Source of the DNA: Acidobacteriota bacterium
GTDB lineage: Bacteria; Acidobacteriota; Terriglobia; Terriglobales; Acidobacteriaceae
Direction of reading: 5' to 3'
DNA length: 64,000 nt
Assembly (NCBI GenBank): GCA_003225555.1
Contig: QIAM01000039.1
Span: 1-64,000 of the forward strand
The notes below the pieces were generated by a model. It did no database searches. It was not told the DNA's origin and saw only the letters and a list, made by a program, of their open reading frames with translations. This document shows, in pieces, positions 8,765-17,619 of this stretch. A program made the position numbers and the translations under genes. Numbering within the stretch: position 1 is the stretch's first letter; each line of letters starts with the position of its first letter.

Positions 8765-11026
8765 CTACTGTCCGGCGGCTTTGTCGAACTTGGCGGCGAC
8801 TTTCACGCCGCTCAGGCCCTGGGCGTACTTGGCGATGCCGCGGTAGAGCGACTCGGCAATGCGTTGGCGGTAGTCGCTGGTCCGGAGGCGGTGCTCGTCT
8901 GTGGGATTGCTGACGAAGGAGATCTCGGCGAGGATCGAGGGCATGTTGGCGCCGATGAGGACGATGAACGGGGCCTTCTTCACGCCGCGATTGCGGATGG
9001 CGGGGCTTTTGGCGGCTAGGCCGCTGTGCAGGGACTCCTGCACGTCGCCGGCGAACTCGCGGGATTCTTCGATCTTTTCCTTGAGCGCGATCTTCTTGAC
9101 CAGGTCTTGCAGTTCGTAGATTGATTTTTCGGAGACGGCGTTCTCGCGGGCGGCGACTTCGAGCGCTCCCGGTGAGGAACTGAAGTTCAGATAGTACGTC
9201 TCGACGCCGCGAGCATCGGGATCCTGGCTCGAGTTGGCGTGGATCGAGATGAACAGGTCGGCTCGCTCCTGGTTGGCGATCGCAGTGCGGGTCTCGAGGG
9301 GGATGAAGGTGTCGTCGCGGCGGGTGTAGAAGACTTCGGCGCCCAGGCGCGTTTCGAGCAATTTGCCGAGGCGGCGTCCGACTTCGAGGACTAGGTCTTT
9401 CTCTTCCAGGCCATTGGGGCCGATGGTGCCGGTGTCGTGGCCGCCGTGGCCGGGATCGATCACGATCTTGCCGATCTTCAGGCCGAGTGCGCGGATCAGG
9501 GAACGGTCCCCGCTGGCCGTGGGCTGGGCTTCACGAGCGTCGAACACGGGGGCTTTGAATTTCTTGCCGGCGCGAGAAGAGAGTTTCTGCGAGCGGACGG
9601 AGATTTTGCGAGCGCTGCTGTTCGTGTTGTCCGGGGAGTCTAGTTTCGCGAGTTGGGTGGCGGATGAATCGTCATCGTCGTCGGCGTCGACCACTCTCTT
9701 TACGGGAGGTATTGGCGTCTTCTTGCCGGACGCGGGTGGCACCAAGTCAGGATCGTGGGACGCGACCGCGACTCTCTTCGGCAAGATCTTGGTCTTGTCG
9801 TTCACGTCCATGCTGGTGACAGGGGCTTTTCCGGCTTCTGCCCGAAGGACTTTCGCGGCGGTAGGCGCGTTGTCAGAGTCTGGGTCGGAGCCCGCCTTGG
9901 GGGCGGATTCCACATCCGCTGTCTTCGCAAGTTCGCTCGCATCTTTCGGTGATTTCGCGTGGGCGTTCTTGCCGCGGATGTCGATGATGAGACGGTATGG
10001 ATTGGGCAGGAGGAAGGCGTCGTAGTCGGAAAAGTTGTCGACTTCGAGGACGACGCGCGTACGGCCGGGCTGGAACTGGGCGACGCGAATCTTTTTGAGG
10101 AATCCGTCGTCGACGTCGAAGCTCTTCCCTACCAGGGTTGAGGCCAGGCGCGTGGAGCGCAAGTCGAAGAAGATCCGGTCGGGATGGGCAATGCGTTGGG
10201 AGTCGAATTCGATGTCGCTTTCGAGATCGATGGCCACGCGGGTGTAGTCGGGCGTGGACCAGTGGCGAATAGCTGTCACTCGCGGTAGATGTCCAGAACG
10301 ATGCTCAGCCGAAGCAGATTCGACCGCACGCGAGTTTGGGTCGGAGTTGGCGGAATCACCGTCAGATTTGTTGGCTTGGGCAGATGCGGCGCTCTCAGTT
10401 TTATTCTGGCTCTGAGCGCTCTTTTGCCGTGCGGACGTCTTTGCGTTTTCTGCCTTCTTATTTGCGGCGTTCCTCTCTTGCTGAGCTTGGCGATCCAACT
10501 CGGCGATGGCTTGCTGAGCATCCTCGGCGAGGCGGTTGCGGGGATAGCGGCGCAGGAATTCCTCGAAGGTCGTGCGGGCTTCGTCGGGATCGTCGAGGTC
10601 GTCTTTGTAGATCTCCCCGATGGTGAACAGGGCGTCGAAGCGATACTTGCTGCCGGGGTACTCACGGCGCAGGAACTTGTACTGAGTGATGGCGTTATTC
10701 AGAATCTTGTCGGCTTCGAAGCAACGGCCCATCTCGACTAAGGTTTCGGCGGCGGCGACCACGCTGGGATCGGCTTTGGTGGAATTGGGCGCTCCGAAAT
10801 AGACGTTGCGGTAGGCGTTGACGACGCGCTGGTAGTCGCGGCGGGTGCGGTCGGCGGGAGGGCGTCCGTTGAGGGCTTCGCGCATGCGCTCGGCAGCGGC
10901 GAAGTGGTCTCGCGCCCAGGCCTCACCGTGGTGGGAACGGGCGTAGGAGGGCACTCCGGAGAGCGCGACCAGCAACAACAGCGCTCCCCAGCGCAAGCCG
11001 CGCTGGCTCGAGGATGAGGTCTTCAC
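8765..11026 (-). CDS. N-acetylmuramoyl-L-alanine amidase with TPR and AMIN domains
   Basis: 753 aa. A signal peptide (1-29) is followed by a tetratricopeptide-like helical region (about 35-190, with LNNAITQYKFLRREYPGS and ARTTFEEFLRRYPRN). A charged Ala/Ser/Lys linker follows, then an AMIN domain (about 245-350, DYTRVAIDLESDIEFDSQRI), a second linker, and a zinc amidase domain of the Amidase_3 family (about 515-745). Zinc ligands and catalytic residues are visible in DPGHGGHDTG, in the Glu after GPNGLEEKD, in ISIHANSS and in PSILAEISFVSN. It cleaves the amide bond between muramic acid and the stem peptide in the periplasm; the AMIN domain usually guides such enzymes to the septum. The TPR front is an unusual addition. 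Confidence 0.93.
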   Translation of the reverse strand: MKTSSSSQRGLRWGALLLLVALSGVPSYARSHHGEAWARDHFAAAERMREALNGRPPADRTRRDYQRVVNAYRNVYFGAPNSTKADPSVVAAAETLVEMGRCFEADKILNNAITQYKFLRREYPGSKYRFDALFTIGEIYKDDLDDPDEARTTFEEFLRRYPRNRLAEDAQQAIAELDRQAQQERNAANKKAENAKTSARQKSAQSQNKTESAASAQANKSDGDSANSDPNSRAVESASAEHRSGHLPRVTAIRHWSTPDYTRVAIDLESDIEFDSQRIAHPDRIFFDLRSTRLASTLVGKSFDVDDGFLKKIRVAQFQPGRTRVVLEVDNFSDYDAFLLPNPYRLIIDIRGKNAHAKSPKDASELAKTADVESAPKAGSDPDSDNAPTAAKVLRAEAGKAPVTSMDVNDKTKILPKRVAVASHDPDLVPPASGKKTPIPPVKRVVDADDDDDSSATQLAKLDSPDNTNSSARKISVRSQKLSSRAGKKFKAPVFDAREAQPTASGDRSLIRALGLKIGKIVIDPGHGGHDTGTIGPNGLEEKDLVLEVGRRLGKLLETRLGAEVFYTRRDDTFIPLETRTAIANQERADLFISIHANSSQDPDARGVETYYLNFSSSPGALEVAARENAVSEKSIYELQDLVKKIALKEKIEESREFAGDVQESLHSGLAAKSPAIRNRGVKKAPFIVLIGANMPSILAEISFVSNPTDEHRLRTSDYRQRIAESLYRGIAKYAQGLSGVKVAAKFDKAAGQ

Positions 11027-11127
11027 TATCGTCGACCGGTAATTCTGTTTACTCGCCGTGCGTTGAGCCTTTTCGGTTTTGAACCTGTGATACCTGAGAG
11101 AAAGCCGATTAAACAGATGCTATGAAA

Positions 11128-11997
11128 TCAATCGGTGTTGCTAATGTAGAGCACGCCCCGTGCATCTCGTTGAACGCGAACGGGATCGCGGGAAGAACCT
11201 GCGGAGGAGCCGAGATTGAAGCCCCCGTAGTAAAGGTCGGTGATGCGCCGGACATAGTTGCGCGTCTCGGTAAAATGGGGGACGCCCGCGCTGCGGGCTA
11301 CGGCGCCGGAACCGGCGTTATAGGCGGCCAGGGTCAGGTTCACGTCGCCGCCGTAGCTTTCGAGAAGCTGCTTGAGATGGCGAACGCCGGCATCGACGTT
11401 CTGCTCGGGATCGAATGGATTCTTGACTTTCAACTGCCGGGCGGTTGAGGGCATGAGCTGCATCAGTCCCATTGCGCCCTTGCGGGAGACGGCGTTGGGA
11501 TTGAAGTTCGATTCAACCTTCACGACCGCGCGCACCAGGTTAGGGTCGACATTGTGGCGAGCAGCAGCCATGGCGATGGCAGAATCGACGTCTTGCTGTG
11601 AAAAGGCCCTGCCGCGGAAGTTGGCGGATACGATTTTGGCATTCACGGAGCTGTGGGAGTCGTGGCCGAAGTATTGCGTGACTTCCGCAGCAGCCGAGCG
11701 GGCGGCCTTCATGACCGCGCCATTGGCCGAGGGCACTGGCTTCCATCGATTTTCCTTCACGCTCCAGTACGTCAGTGATCGCTTTGGGGGTCCCGCCGGC
11801 TGAGCATGATGGGGTGCCGTTGCGGGAACAGGTTCGTTGACGTAAATCTTGCGCCCGCGCTCATCACTCGTAGTAATGGCTGTGGACGAAGTGCTGTCGC
11901 CATTGCCTGCCCGAAGATCAGGCGGATAGAGAGAGAGGAAGGTCGCGACTACGGTGCTCGCCGTCAGCATTCTTGCGATTTGCAGGTGCTTTCGCAT
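11128..11997 (-). CDS. Lytic transglycosylase, SLT family
   Basis: 289 aa. The signal peptide lies at 1-30, a low-complexity region at 30-130, and the Slt domain at about 137-250. The catalytic Glu is in VKVESNFNPNAVS, followed by the family motifs KGAMGLMQLMPSTA and AAYNAGSGAV. The C-terminal 40 residues form a short Tyr/Gly-rich end. It cleaves glycan strands of peptidoglycan without hydrolysis in the periplasm. It lies on the same strand just upstream of the amidase gene (about 100 bp), giving a two-gene cell-wall remodelling group. Confidence 0.92.
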   Translation of the reverse strand: MRKHLQIARMLTASTVVATFLSLYPPDLRAGNGDSTSSTAITTSDERGRKIYVNEPVPATAPHHAQPAGPPKRSLTYWSVKENRWKPVPSANGAVMKAARSAAAEVTQYFGHDSHSSVNAKIVSANFRGRAFSQQDVDSAIAMAAARHNVDPNLVRAVVKVESNFNPNAVSRKGAMGLMQLMPSTARQLKVKNPFDPEQNVDAGVRHLKQLLESYGGDVNLTLAAYNAGSGAVARSAGVPHFTETRNYVRRITDLYYGGFNLGSSAGSSRDPVRVQRDARGVLYISNTD

Positions 11998-12248
11998 ACC
12001 GGGTTTTAGCTTGTTTGCCTCACTCCACTGCGGGACAGACTTTGCCCCGTGTGTCCTTTACCCGGAACCTGACGGAGAATGCTTCAACCAGAGTAGGTCG
12101 ATTATAGGCGGGGGAGCGAGGGCGGGCAATCTCTCCGAAGGGAGTAGAACCACCGAAGTAATCGCGGTAACCCTATGACAATATGAGGGTTAGAATTCGC
12201 TCAGAATTGACCTGAATGGGCAGTTCTCCAAGTGACGATTCGCCCGAC

Positions 12249-13346
12249 TTACGGTCTTTCGAGAGCGGCGGCGAAAGCATCCAGCGAGAGCGAGCGGAGC
12301 AGGTTGCGGCGCATTCCGCGTTCGACTTCGGCGAGGCGGTCGGAGGCGGTGACGATCCAGTCGAAGTCGGAGGAATCGGCTAGCTTGGTCAGTTCGGCTT
12401 GGATGTCGATATTGCGCACTAATTCGGCGGTTCCGGCGGAGATGAACATCAGGTCGCGCAATAGCGCATACAGCGTGTGAAGGAGTTGCTCAATCTTCTC
12501 TCGGCCTTCGGCGCCGGGGCGGTATGACTCGGTGATCTTGAAGAGCTCGGCGTGTTCCCCTCCCTGCAATGCTGACTTCAGGATGGTCAGAGCGTTGGAG
12601 CGGGCGGCCACGTAGGTCGCAAGGTCGAAGGAGCGGGCACGTCCTACCGCTCCTTGGCAGAGGCGGGCTACTAGCGAACGCTGCTGGGACTTCCATTCGG
12701 GATGGTGCTTGGCCAGATAGCTTTCGATTTCCTCAGCCGGCAACGCGGCCAGCGGGAAAACCATGGAGCGCGAGCGAATTGTGGGCAGCAGTTCGCCGGG
12801 ATTCTCAGTCAGCAGGAAGATGGTGGCGAAGTCGGGGGGTTCTTCGAGAACTTTCAGGAGCGAGTTTGCGGCCTCCTTCATGAAGGCCGAGTCGGTGAAG
12901 ATGTAAACGCGCTCTTTGCCCTCCGACGGTCGGTAATAGATGGTCTCGATGACGCGGCGAACCTGGTCGACCTTGATCATCATTTGCGGGGGGTCGGGAG
13001 GGACTACGAGCACATCGGAATGGGTCTGGACGAAGAGGCGGGTTTCTTTCTTGTCGGTCTCGCGGAGGTTCTCGCGAGCTTCGACGGCCTCAGCGAAGCG
13101 GGCATCGAGGTCGGCGGCCTGGGCGATGCGGGTGCAGTTCGCGCAGTGACCGCAGAAGTCGGGCAGGCCGTCGGTTTGGGTGGGAGCGAGGCAGTTCAGG
13201 GTTTGGGCTAGCATCAGTGCCAGCGTGTATTTGCCCGATCCGGGTGCGCCGGAGAGGACTACCGCGTGGGGAAAGCGGTCGCGCGCCAGCATGTCGCGCA
13301 GGCGATGGACGGTTTCGGCATTACCGTGAAAGTCAGAGAAGGGCAT
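12249..13346 (-). CDS. holB: DNA polymerase III delta' subunit
   Basis: 365 aa from the ATG at 13346 (MPFSDFHGNAETV). It is the clamp-loader subunit that opens and loads the sliding clamp. The nucleotide-binding-like loop reads GAPGSGKYT, with Tyr at the Ser/Thr position, so it is probably inactive as an ATPase, as in known delta' proteins. The zinc module DFCGHCANCTRI (about 75-90) and the sensor-type segments VYIFTDSAFMKEAANSLLKVLEEPP and FLLTENPGELLPTIRSR (near residue 185) identify the family. The C-terminal third is helical. It sits beside tmk, a very common pairing, though an inverted repeat lies between them. Confidence 0.93.
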   Translation of the reverse strand: MPFSDFHGNAETVHRLRDMLARDRFPHAVVLSGAPGSGKYTLALMLAQTLNCLAPTQTDGLPDFCGHCANCTRIAQAADLDARFAEAVEARENLRETDKKETRLFVQTHSDVLVVPPDPPQMMIKVDQVRRVIETIYYRPSEGKERVYIFTDSAFMKEAANSLLKVLEEPPDFATIFLLTENPGELLPTIRSRSMVFPLAALPAEEIESYLAKHHPEWKSQQRSLVARLCQGAVGRARSFDLATYVAARSNALTILKSALQGGEHAELFKITESYRPGAEGREKIEQLLHTLYALLRDLMFISAGTAELVRNIDIQAELTKLADSSDFDWIVTASDRLAEVERGMRRNLLRSLSLDAFAAALERP

Positions 13347-13355
13347 AAGTCTTAA

Positions 13356-13466
13356 TTCACCACGGAGACACGGAGGCACGGAGAGAAGCGCAATTCATTG
13401 TAAAATCGCTTGCGAGAATCGTTATTAGTTCTGGGTTTCTCCGTGACGCTGTGCCTCCGTGGTGAA
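13356..13466. repeat. Long inverted repeat between holB and tmk
   Basis: The left arm (13356-13383, TTCACCACGGAGACACGGAG then GCACGGAG) and the right arm (13438-13466, CTCCGTGACGCTGTGCCTCC then GTGGTGAA) are imperfect reverse complements, about 55 bases apart. The 'CACCACGGAGACACGGAGGCAC' word is a frequent intergenic repeat in several phyla, to my knowledge. It may fold in RNA or be the scar of a mobile element. Confidence 0.65.
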
Positions 13467-13475
13467 TCCGCTGTG

Positions 13476-14141
13476 CTAGAACTTCAATTTTCGGCTTACC
13501 ACTTCCATTATCTGCCGGTGAGTCTGAGCTGGGGTGCCGCTTGCATTAACTACTGCTACTCGTGCGTGTTCGCGTTTGGCAATCGATAAGTAGCCGTCGC
13601 GTACGCGGGAGAAAAAGGCTCGGGTTTCCTGCTCGAAGCGATTTTCGTCGGCGTGGCCGCGGCTGCTGGTTCGTGATTTGCGTTTGTTGCGGCGGCGGGC
13701 ACGGTTGACGCTCATGGCGGGGTTGGAATCGAGGAGGATGGTCAGGTCGGGTTGCAGGTCTCCGCAGAGGATGCGGTGTAGTTCCAGCACGGCTGGGGTG
13801 CCGAGTTTGCGACCGCTACCCTGGTAGGCTTCGGTCGAATCGGTGAAACGGTCGCAGAGGACGATGCTCCCGTGTTCGAGGGCGGGCTCGATCACTTCGG
13901 CGATGTGCTGGGCGCGCGAGGCAAACATGAGCGCCATCTCGGCTCGGGGGGAAAGCCCGGCTGTGTCGGAGTCGAGTAATACCTTGCGGATTCTTTCTCC
14001 GGTTGAGCTTCCGCCGGGTTCGCGGGTTTCTACTACTTTGTGTCCGGCGGCGCGCAGGGTCGCGGCGAGCCTGCGCAGTTGGGTGCTCTTGCCGGTTCCG
14101 TCTAGTCCTTCGAAGGTGATGAATTTTCCGCGGCGTGGCAC
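13476..14141 (-). CDS. tmk: Thymidylate kinase
   Basis: 221 aa when started at GTG 14141 (VPRRGKFITFEGLDGTGKST). An in-frame ATG at 14177 would add 12 residues unlike the family. It phosphorylates dTMP to dTDP. Visible motifs are the P-loop GLDGTGKST, the TREPGGSSTGERIR segment that binds the substrate, DRFTDSTEAYQGSGR, and the lid region with several arginines (MSVNRARRRNKRKSR). The lid is unusually basic and contains an insertion with KSRTSSRGHADENR. Its partner holB follows on the same strand. Confidence 0.94.
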   Translation of the reverse strand: MPRRGKFITFEGLDGTGKSTQLRRLAATLRAAGHKVVETREPGGSSTGERIRKVLLDSDTAGLSPRAEMALMFASRAQHIAEVIEPALEHGSIVLCDRFTDSTEAYQGSGRKLGTPAVLELHRILCGDLQPDLTILLDSNPAMSVNRARRRNKRKSRTSSRGHADENRFEQETRAFFSRVRDGYLSIAKREHARVAVVNASGTPAQTHRQIMEVVSRKLKF

Positions 14142-14207
14142 TGCGGAATGATAGCAGCGGGTGATGTCACAGTGCACTTTGCCCTTGGTGCAGTTGCGAT
14201 GCGCGCG

Positions 14208-14250
14208 AGATCCTTCACTCCGACTGAAGAACGGCTGCGTTCAGGATGAC
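14208..14250. repeat. Dispersed 'AGATCCTTC...TCAGGATGAC' repeat, copy B
   Basis: This 43-bp element upstream of tmk ends in TCAGGATGAC and begins AGATCCTTC. It is the same family as the elements at 6593 and 36491. Its middle includes CCGACTGAAGAACGGCTGCG. Confidence 0.55.
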
Positions 14251-14359
14251 GCCGGGACAGGAGCCTGCTTTCCTGTACTGTCTCGCTTACGGACTGCTAT
14301 AGTCGTAAATTCTGTCGAGCGAAGTGGGTTTCAGCTCAACTCCAACGGGGGCCTCAACC

Positions 14360-16225
14360 ATGAAACTCTCAAGAATCTTGGGAGTGGTTTGTCTTCTTGT
14401 TCTATCGATTCCGGGATGGTCGGCCACGCCGCCTACGGTCACCATATCTGTTGATGCCAGCATGGCGCCGCGCAAGATTTTCCACGCGACCTTGAAGATC
14501 CCTGCGAGCGCGGGGGATCTGACACTCTACTATCCGAAGTGGATTCCGGGAGAACATGCTGCCGATGGTCCGGTGGTCGATCTGGCTGGCTTGAAGTTCA
14601 GGGCTGGGGGAACGTCGTTGAACTGGCGCCGTGATCTGCTGGATGGCTTTACGATTCACGTGGAGGTTCCCGCAGGAGTGAATGAGATCGACGGGGAACT
14701 GGATTTTCTCTCTCCTGCTACGTTTGAGAGTGGATTTTCAGCGGGTTCTTCGGCCACCGACAAGATGGCGGTGATCAGCTGGAACCAGGTTCTGCTGTAT
14801 CCCAAGGGATGGAAGTCGGACGAGATTAACTACTCTGCGAGCTTGAAGCTTCCGGCGGGATGGAAGTTTGGGACTCCGCTACGGGTTGCCGGCCAGAGCG
14901 GAAACGAAATCAAGTTTGCTACTGTCTCGCTCACCACGCTGGTCGATTCTCCGGTGATTACCGGGGAATTCCTTAAAGTGGTGCCTCTGGCGCAGGATCC
15001 ACTAACCGAGATGGACATTGCCGCCGACAGTGCGGCTGCGCTTGAGGCACCGCAGGAAGTTTGGGATCACTACAAGAACCTGGTGGAGCAGGCGAACAAG
15101 ATGTTCGGGGCACATCATTATCGCGACTATCACTTCCTGTTGAGTCTTAGCGATCACGTCGCTCACTTTGGGCTCGAGCATCACGAGTCTGACGACAGCC
15201 GCATCAACGAGCGCGGACTAGTGGACGAAAATCCGCGTAAGTTGGAGGCAGGGTTGCTGCCCCATGAGTATGTGCATTCGTGGAATGGGAAGTACCGTCG
15301 ACCGGCGGATCTGACGACGCCTGACTATCAGCAGCCGATGCAGGACGATCTGTTGTGGGTGTATGAGGGGTTGACCGACTATCTGGGAGTCGTGCTCACG
15401 GCGCGCAGCGGGCTGCGCACACCGGACCAGGAGCGCGACGGTCTGGCGCTGACGGCGGCGGGGCTCGATCACACTCCCGGAAGGGAGTGGCGCAATTTGC
15501 AGGATACTGCCGATGCTGCTCCGCATCTCTATTTTGGGCCGGAGGCCTGGCACTCGTGGCGACGCGGCGTGGATTTTTACAATGAAGGCACGCTGACCTG
15601 GCTGTGGGCGGATGTGATCATCCGGCAGCAAAGCAAGGGCAAGAAGACGCTGGATGACTTCTGCAAACTATTTTATGGAGCGCCGAGCACAGGGCCCAAG
15701 GTCAAGACTTATAGCTTCGATGACGTGGTCAGTGCTTTGAATCAAATTATGGCTCACGACTGGCGTGGTTTCTGGACGGAGCGCTTGACCAACCACGGGC
15801 CTGGTGCGCCTCTAGGCGGGATTGAAGGCAGCGGGTGGAAGGTGGTTTACGAGGAAACTCCGTCAGAGATGGAGAGCAGCGGCCAAGGCACCTTTCATTT
15901 CATTGATGCGATTTACTCGATTGGCCTGAACCTGCGCGATGATGGTGGAATTGAGGACACCATTGAGGGAATGCCGGCGGCGAAAGCTGGAATCGGGCCG
16001 GGTATGAAGGTGGTCGCAGTCAATGGGCGCAGGTTCTCTGGCGATGTCTTGCGGGATGCCCTGAAGACGGGCAGGAACGGCGATTCGCCACTTGAGTTGC
16101 TGGTGGAGAATACGGACTACTACAAAACGTACAAGCTGGATTATCACGGCGGGGAGCGTTATCCGCATCTGGTGCGGGATGAGGCGAATCCGGATTTGCT
16201 GAGCGAGATATTAAAAGCGAAGTGA
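14360..16225 (+). CDS. M61-family peptidase with PDZ domain, exported
   Basis: 621 aa from the ATG at 14360, which gives a signal peptide (MKLSRILGVVCLLVLSIPGWSA). The N-terminal beta domain (25-220) is followed by the thermolysin-like catalytic domain. Its zinc motif HEYVHSW (about 303-309, an HExxH) and the WVYEGLTDYLG motif, which supplies the third ligand, identify the M61 glycyl aminopeptidase family. A PDZ domain (about 540-605, DTIEGMPAAKAGIGPGMKVVAVNGRRF) ends the protein. It should process peptides in the periplasm. It is a single gene on this strand, convergent with rnhB. Confidence 0.88.
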   Translation: MKLSRILGVVCLLVLSIPGWSATPPTVTISVDASMAPRKIFHATLKIPASAGDLTLYYPKWIPGEHAADGPVVDLAGLKFRAGGTSLNWRRDLLDGFTIHVEVPAGVNEIDGELDFLSPATFESGFSAGSSATDKMAVISWNQVLLYPKGWKSDEINYSASLKLPAGWKFGTPLRVAGQSGNEIKFATVSLTTLVDSPVITGEFLKVVPLAQDPLTEMDIAADSAAALEAPQEVWDHYKNLVEQANKMFGAHHYRDYHFLLSLSDHVAHFGLEHHESDDSRINERGLVDENPRKLEAGLLPHEYVHSWNGKYRRPADLTTPDYQQPMQDDLLWVYEGLTDYLGVVLTARSGLRTPDQERDGLALTAAGLDHTPGREWRNLQDTADAAPHLYFGPEAWHSWRRGVDFYNEGTLTWLWADVIIRQQSKGKKTLDDFCKLFYGAPSTGPKVKTYSFDDVVSALNQIMAHDWRGFWTERLTNHGPGAPLGGIEGSGWKVVYEETPSEMESSGQGTFHFIDAIYSIGLNLRDDGGIEDTIEGMPAAKAGIGPGMKVVAVNGRRFSGDVLRDALKTGRNGDSPLELLVENTDYYKTYKLDYHGGERYPHLVRDEANPDLLSEILKAK

Positions 16226-16231
16226 TCGTAG

Positions 16232-17014
16232 CTAGGCTGTTTCTGCCTCAGGCTCTTCTGCGCAGGTCTCTGACAGCATTTCCGCGGCGGCTTCGTCAGA
16301 GGCGTCTTCCTGCATAAAGTCGAAGGCTTCTTGCGGCACGGGATTCTGCCAGACCGGAGCAAACGACTGGCGGTGCAGCGGGGTGGGGCCGTATTCGCGG
16401 AGGGCGGCAAGATGCTTCGGGGCACTATAGCCTTTGTTTGAGGCCAGACCGTACTCGGGGTAAATCGGATCCCATTCACGCATCATGCGGTCGCGTTCGA
16501 CTTTCGCGACGATCGAGGCTGCAGCGATCGAGGCTGAGAGTGCGTCGCCGTGAATGATCGCAGTCTGCGGCAACGCGAAGTCGAGTTTCAGGGCATCCAC
16601 CAGAAGGTAGTCCGCAGCAGGGGCCAGACGCATTACGGCTTCGCGCATGGCTAACCGGGATGCGTGGTAGATGTTGATTTGATCGATGCGAGCGACATCT
16701 ACTGCGGCAACCGCCCAGGCTACGGCATGTTCCAGAATGCGTTTCGCCAGGACTTCGCGCCGTTCGGGCAATAGCAACTTGGAATCACGCAGGCCGCGAA
16801 CGCGATAGCTGCGATCCAAGATCACGGCGCCGGCGACTACCGGCCCGAATAGCGAACCTCGACCGACTTCATCGACTCCGGCAACCATCACGGCGCCCGA
16901 TTCCCAGGCGCGCTTTTCGTAACGCAGGGTGCAGCGCAGCCTCTTCAGCAGGCGCAGCTTGGCTGCGGAGGCGGAGAGCGAACGTACAGGCGAGAGCTTG
17001 GCGGAAGAGGACAA
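16232..17014 (-). CDS. rnhB: Ribonuclease HII
   Basis: 260 aa. It removes RNA from RNA-DNA hybrids, including single ribonucleotides. The catalytic core has GVDEVGRGSLFGPVVAGAV (first Asp-Glu pair), LLVDALKL (third acid) and GDALSASIAAASIVAKVERDRMM (fourth acid region). It is longer than the usual 200-220 aa: about 40 basic, helix-like residues lead the core and an acidic tail (DASDEAAAEMLSETCAEEPEAE) ends it. It usually lies next to rplS. Here a PilZ gene and a palindrome cluster lie between them. Confidence 0.93.
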   Translation of the reverse strand: MSSSAKLSPVRSLSASAAKLRLLKRLRCTLRYEKRAWESGAVMVAGVDEVGRGSLFGPVVAGAVILDRSYRVRGLRDSKLLLPERREVLAKRILEHAVAWAVAAVDVARIDQINIYHASRLAMREAVMRLAPAADYLLVDALKLDFALPQTAIIHGDALSASIAAASIVAKVERDRMMREWDPIYPEYGLASNKGYSAPKHLAALREYGPTPLHRQSFAPVWQNPVPQEAFDFMQEDASDEAAAEMLSETCAEEPEAETA

Positions 17015-17619
17015 GGGATTTGACCACCATCTTCATCCAGCCGTGGGATTCGTGCAAGCGAGGAAAAAACGAAAAATCCGTGGAAAACGTTGCATGGAAG
17101 GTAATGAATCATCCACCTGAGATTCGTGCGGACATTTCAAGTCTCCCTACAGGAAGCGTTCCTGAGACGGGTCAGGTTCCTACCAGTAGACCTGGTGGGA
17201 TATTGTCGATAGTCCCTCCGGGAGTCAGTCTGTGTCGTAGCTCCTCTTTTGCCCCTCTGGGGCTTGTTCTCGTTCCGCTTCCCACCCACGGCTTGCGCCT
17301 TGGGCAGCATTCTTATGCCGCTTACGCGGCTCAACCCAGCATCGCTGGTCCACTTTTCAGCCGACCATCTTGCTACCACACAGACTCCTCCGGGACGAAG
17401 AAGCTTGAACAGTTAGAACTCCGGGCCAGGTTGTCGATCGATTGAATCCAATTTCCCAAAGAGCTAAAGACTTCCACATGCTGCTCTGTGCGAAATACTC
17501 GCGTCACTTGACGCTCAATGGCCGGTTGGTAACGGCAATTGGTAACCAGTATTGGATTACGGGCGTACGTTGCCCGGTCGGACATGTACTGCTAAGTTTG
17601 CAGCAATCAGGACCTACAC
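17015..17619. other. 605-bp region without a credible gene; palindrome cluster inside
   Basis: Frames that span this region lack coding character. Positions 17150-17350 contain many short perfect or near-perfect stems, annotated separately. The right end (17500-17619) is the promoter side of the PilZ gene at 17620 and shows no clear box. Confidence 0.5.
17150..17350. repeat. Cluster of short palindromes (REP-like)
   Basis: At least five stems occur within 200 bp: CTACCAG..CTGGTGG (about 17180-17200), GCCCCTCTGGGGC (17251-17263), CCCACGGCTTGCGCCTTGGG (17285-17304), GCCGCTTACGCGGC (17317-17330), and CCAGC-ATC-GCTGG (17336-17348). This is typical of REP/RAYT-type mobile non-coding elements, but the IS200-like transposase is not in the window. 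Confidence 0.6.

Noticed and set aside
12010-12248. A possible small RNA or riboswitch between the transglycosylase and holB genes
   Set aside because: One CTCTCCGAAGGGAG-type stem was seen, but there is no conserved core or terminator pattern, so nothing can be claimed.
17020-17445. A 141-codon frame through the palindrome cluster
   Set aside because: The sequence is built of repeats with stems; a short Pro/Ser-rich translation across it is expected by chance.
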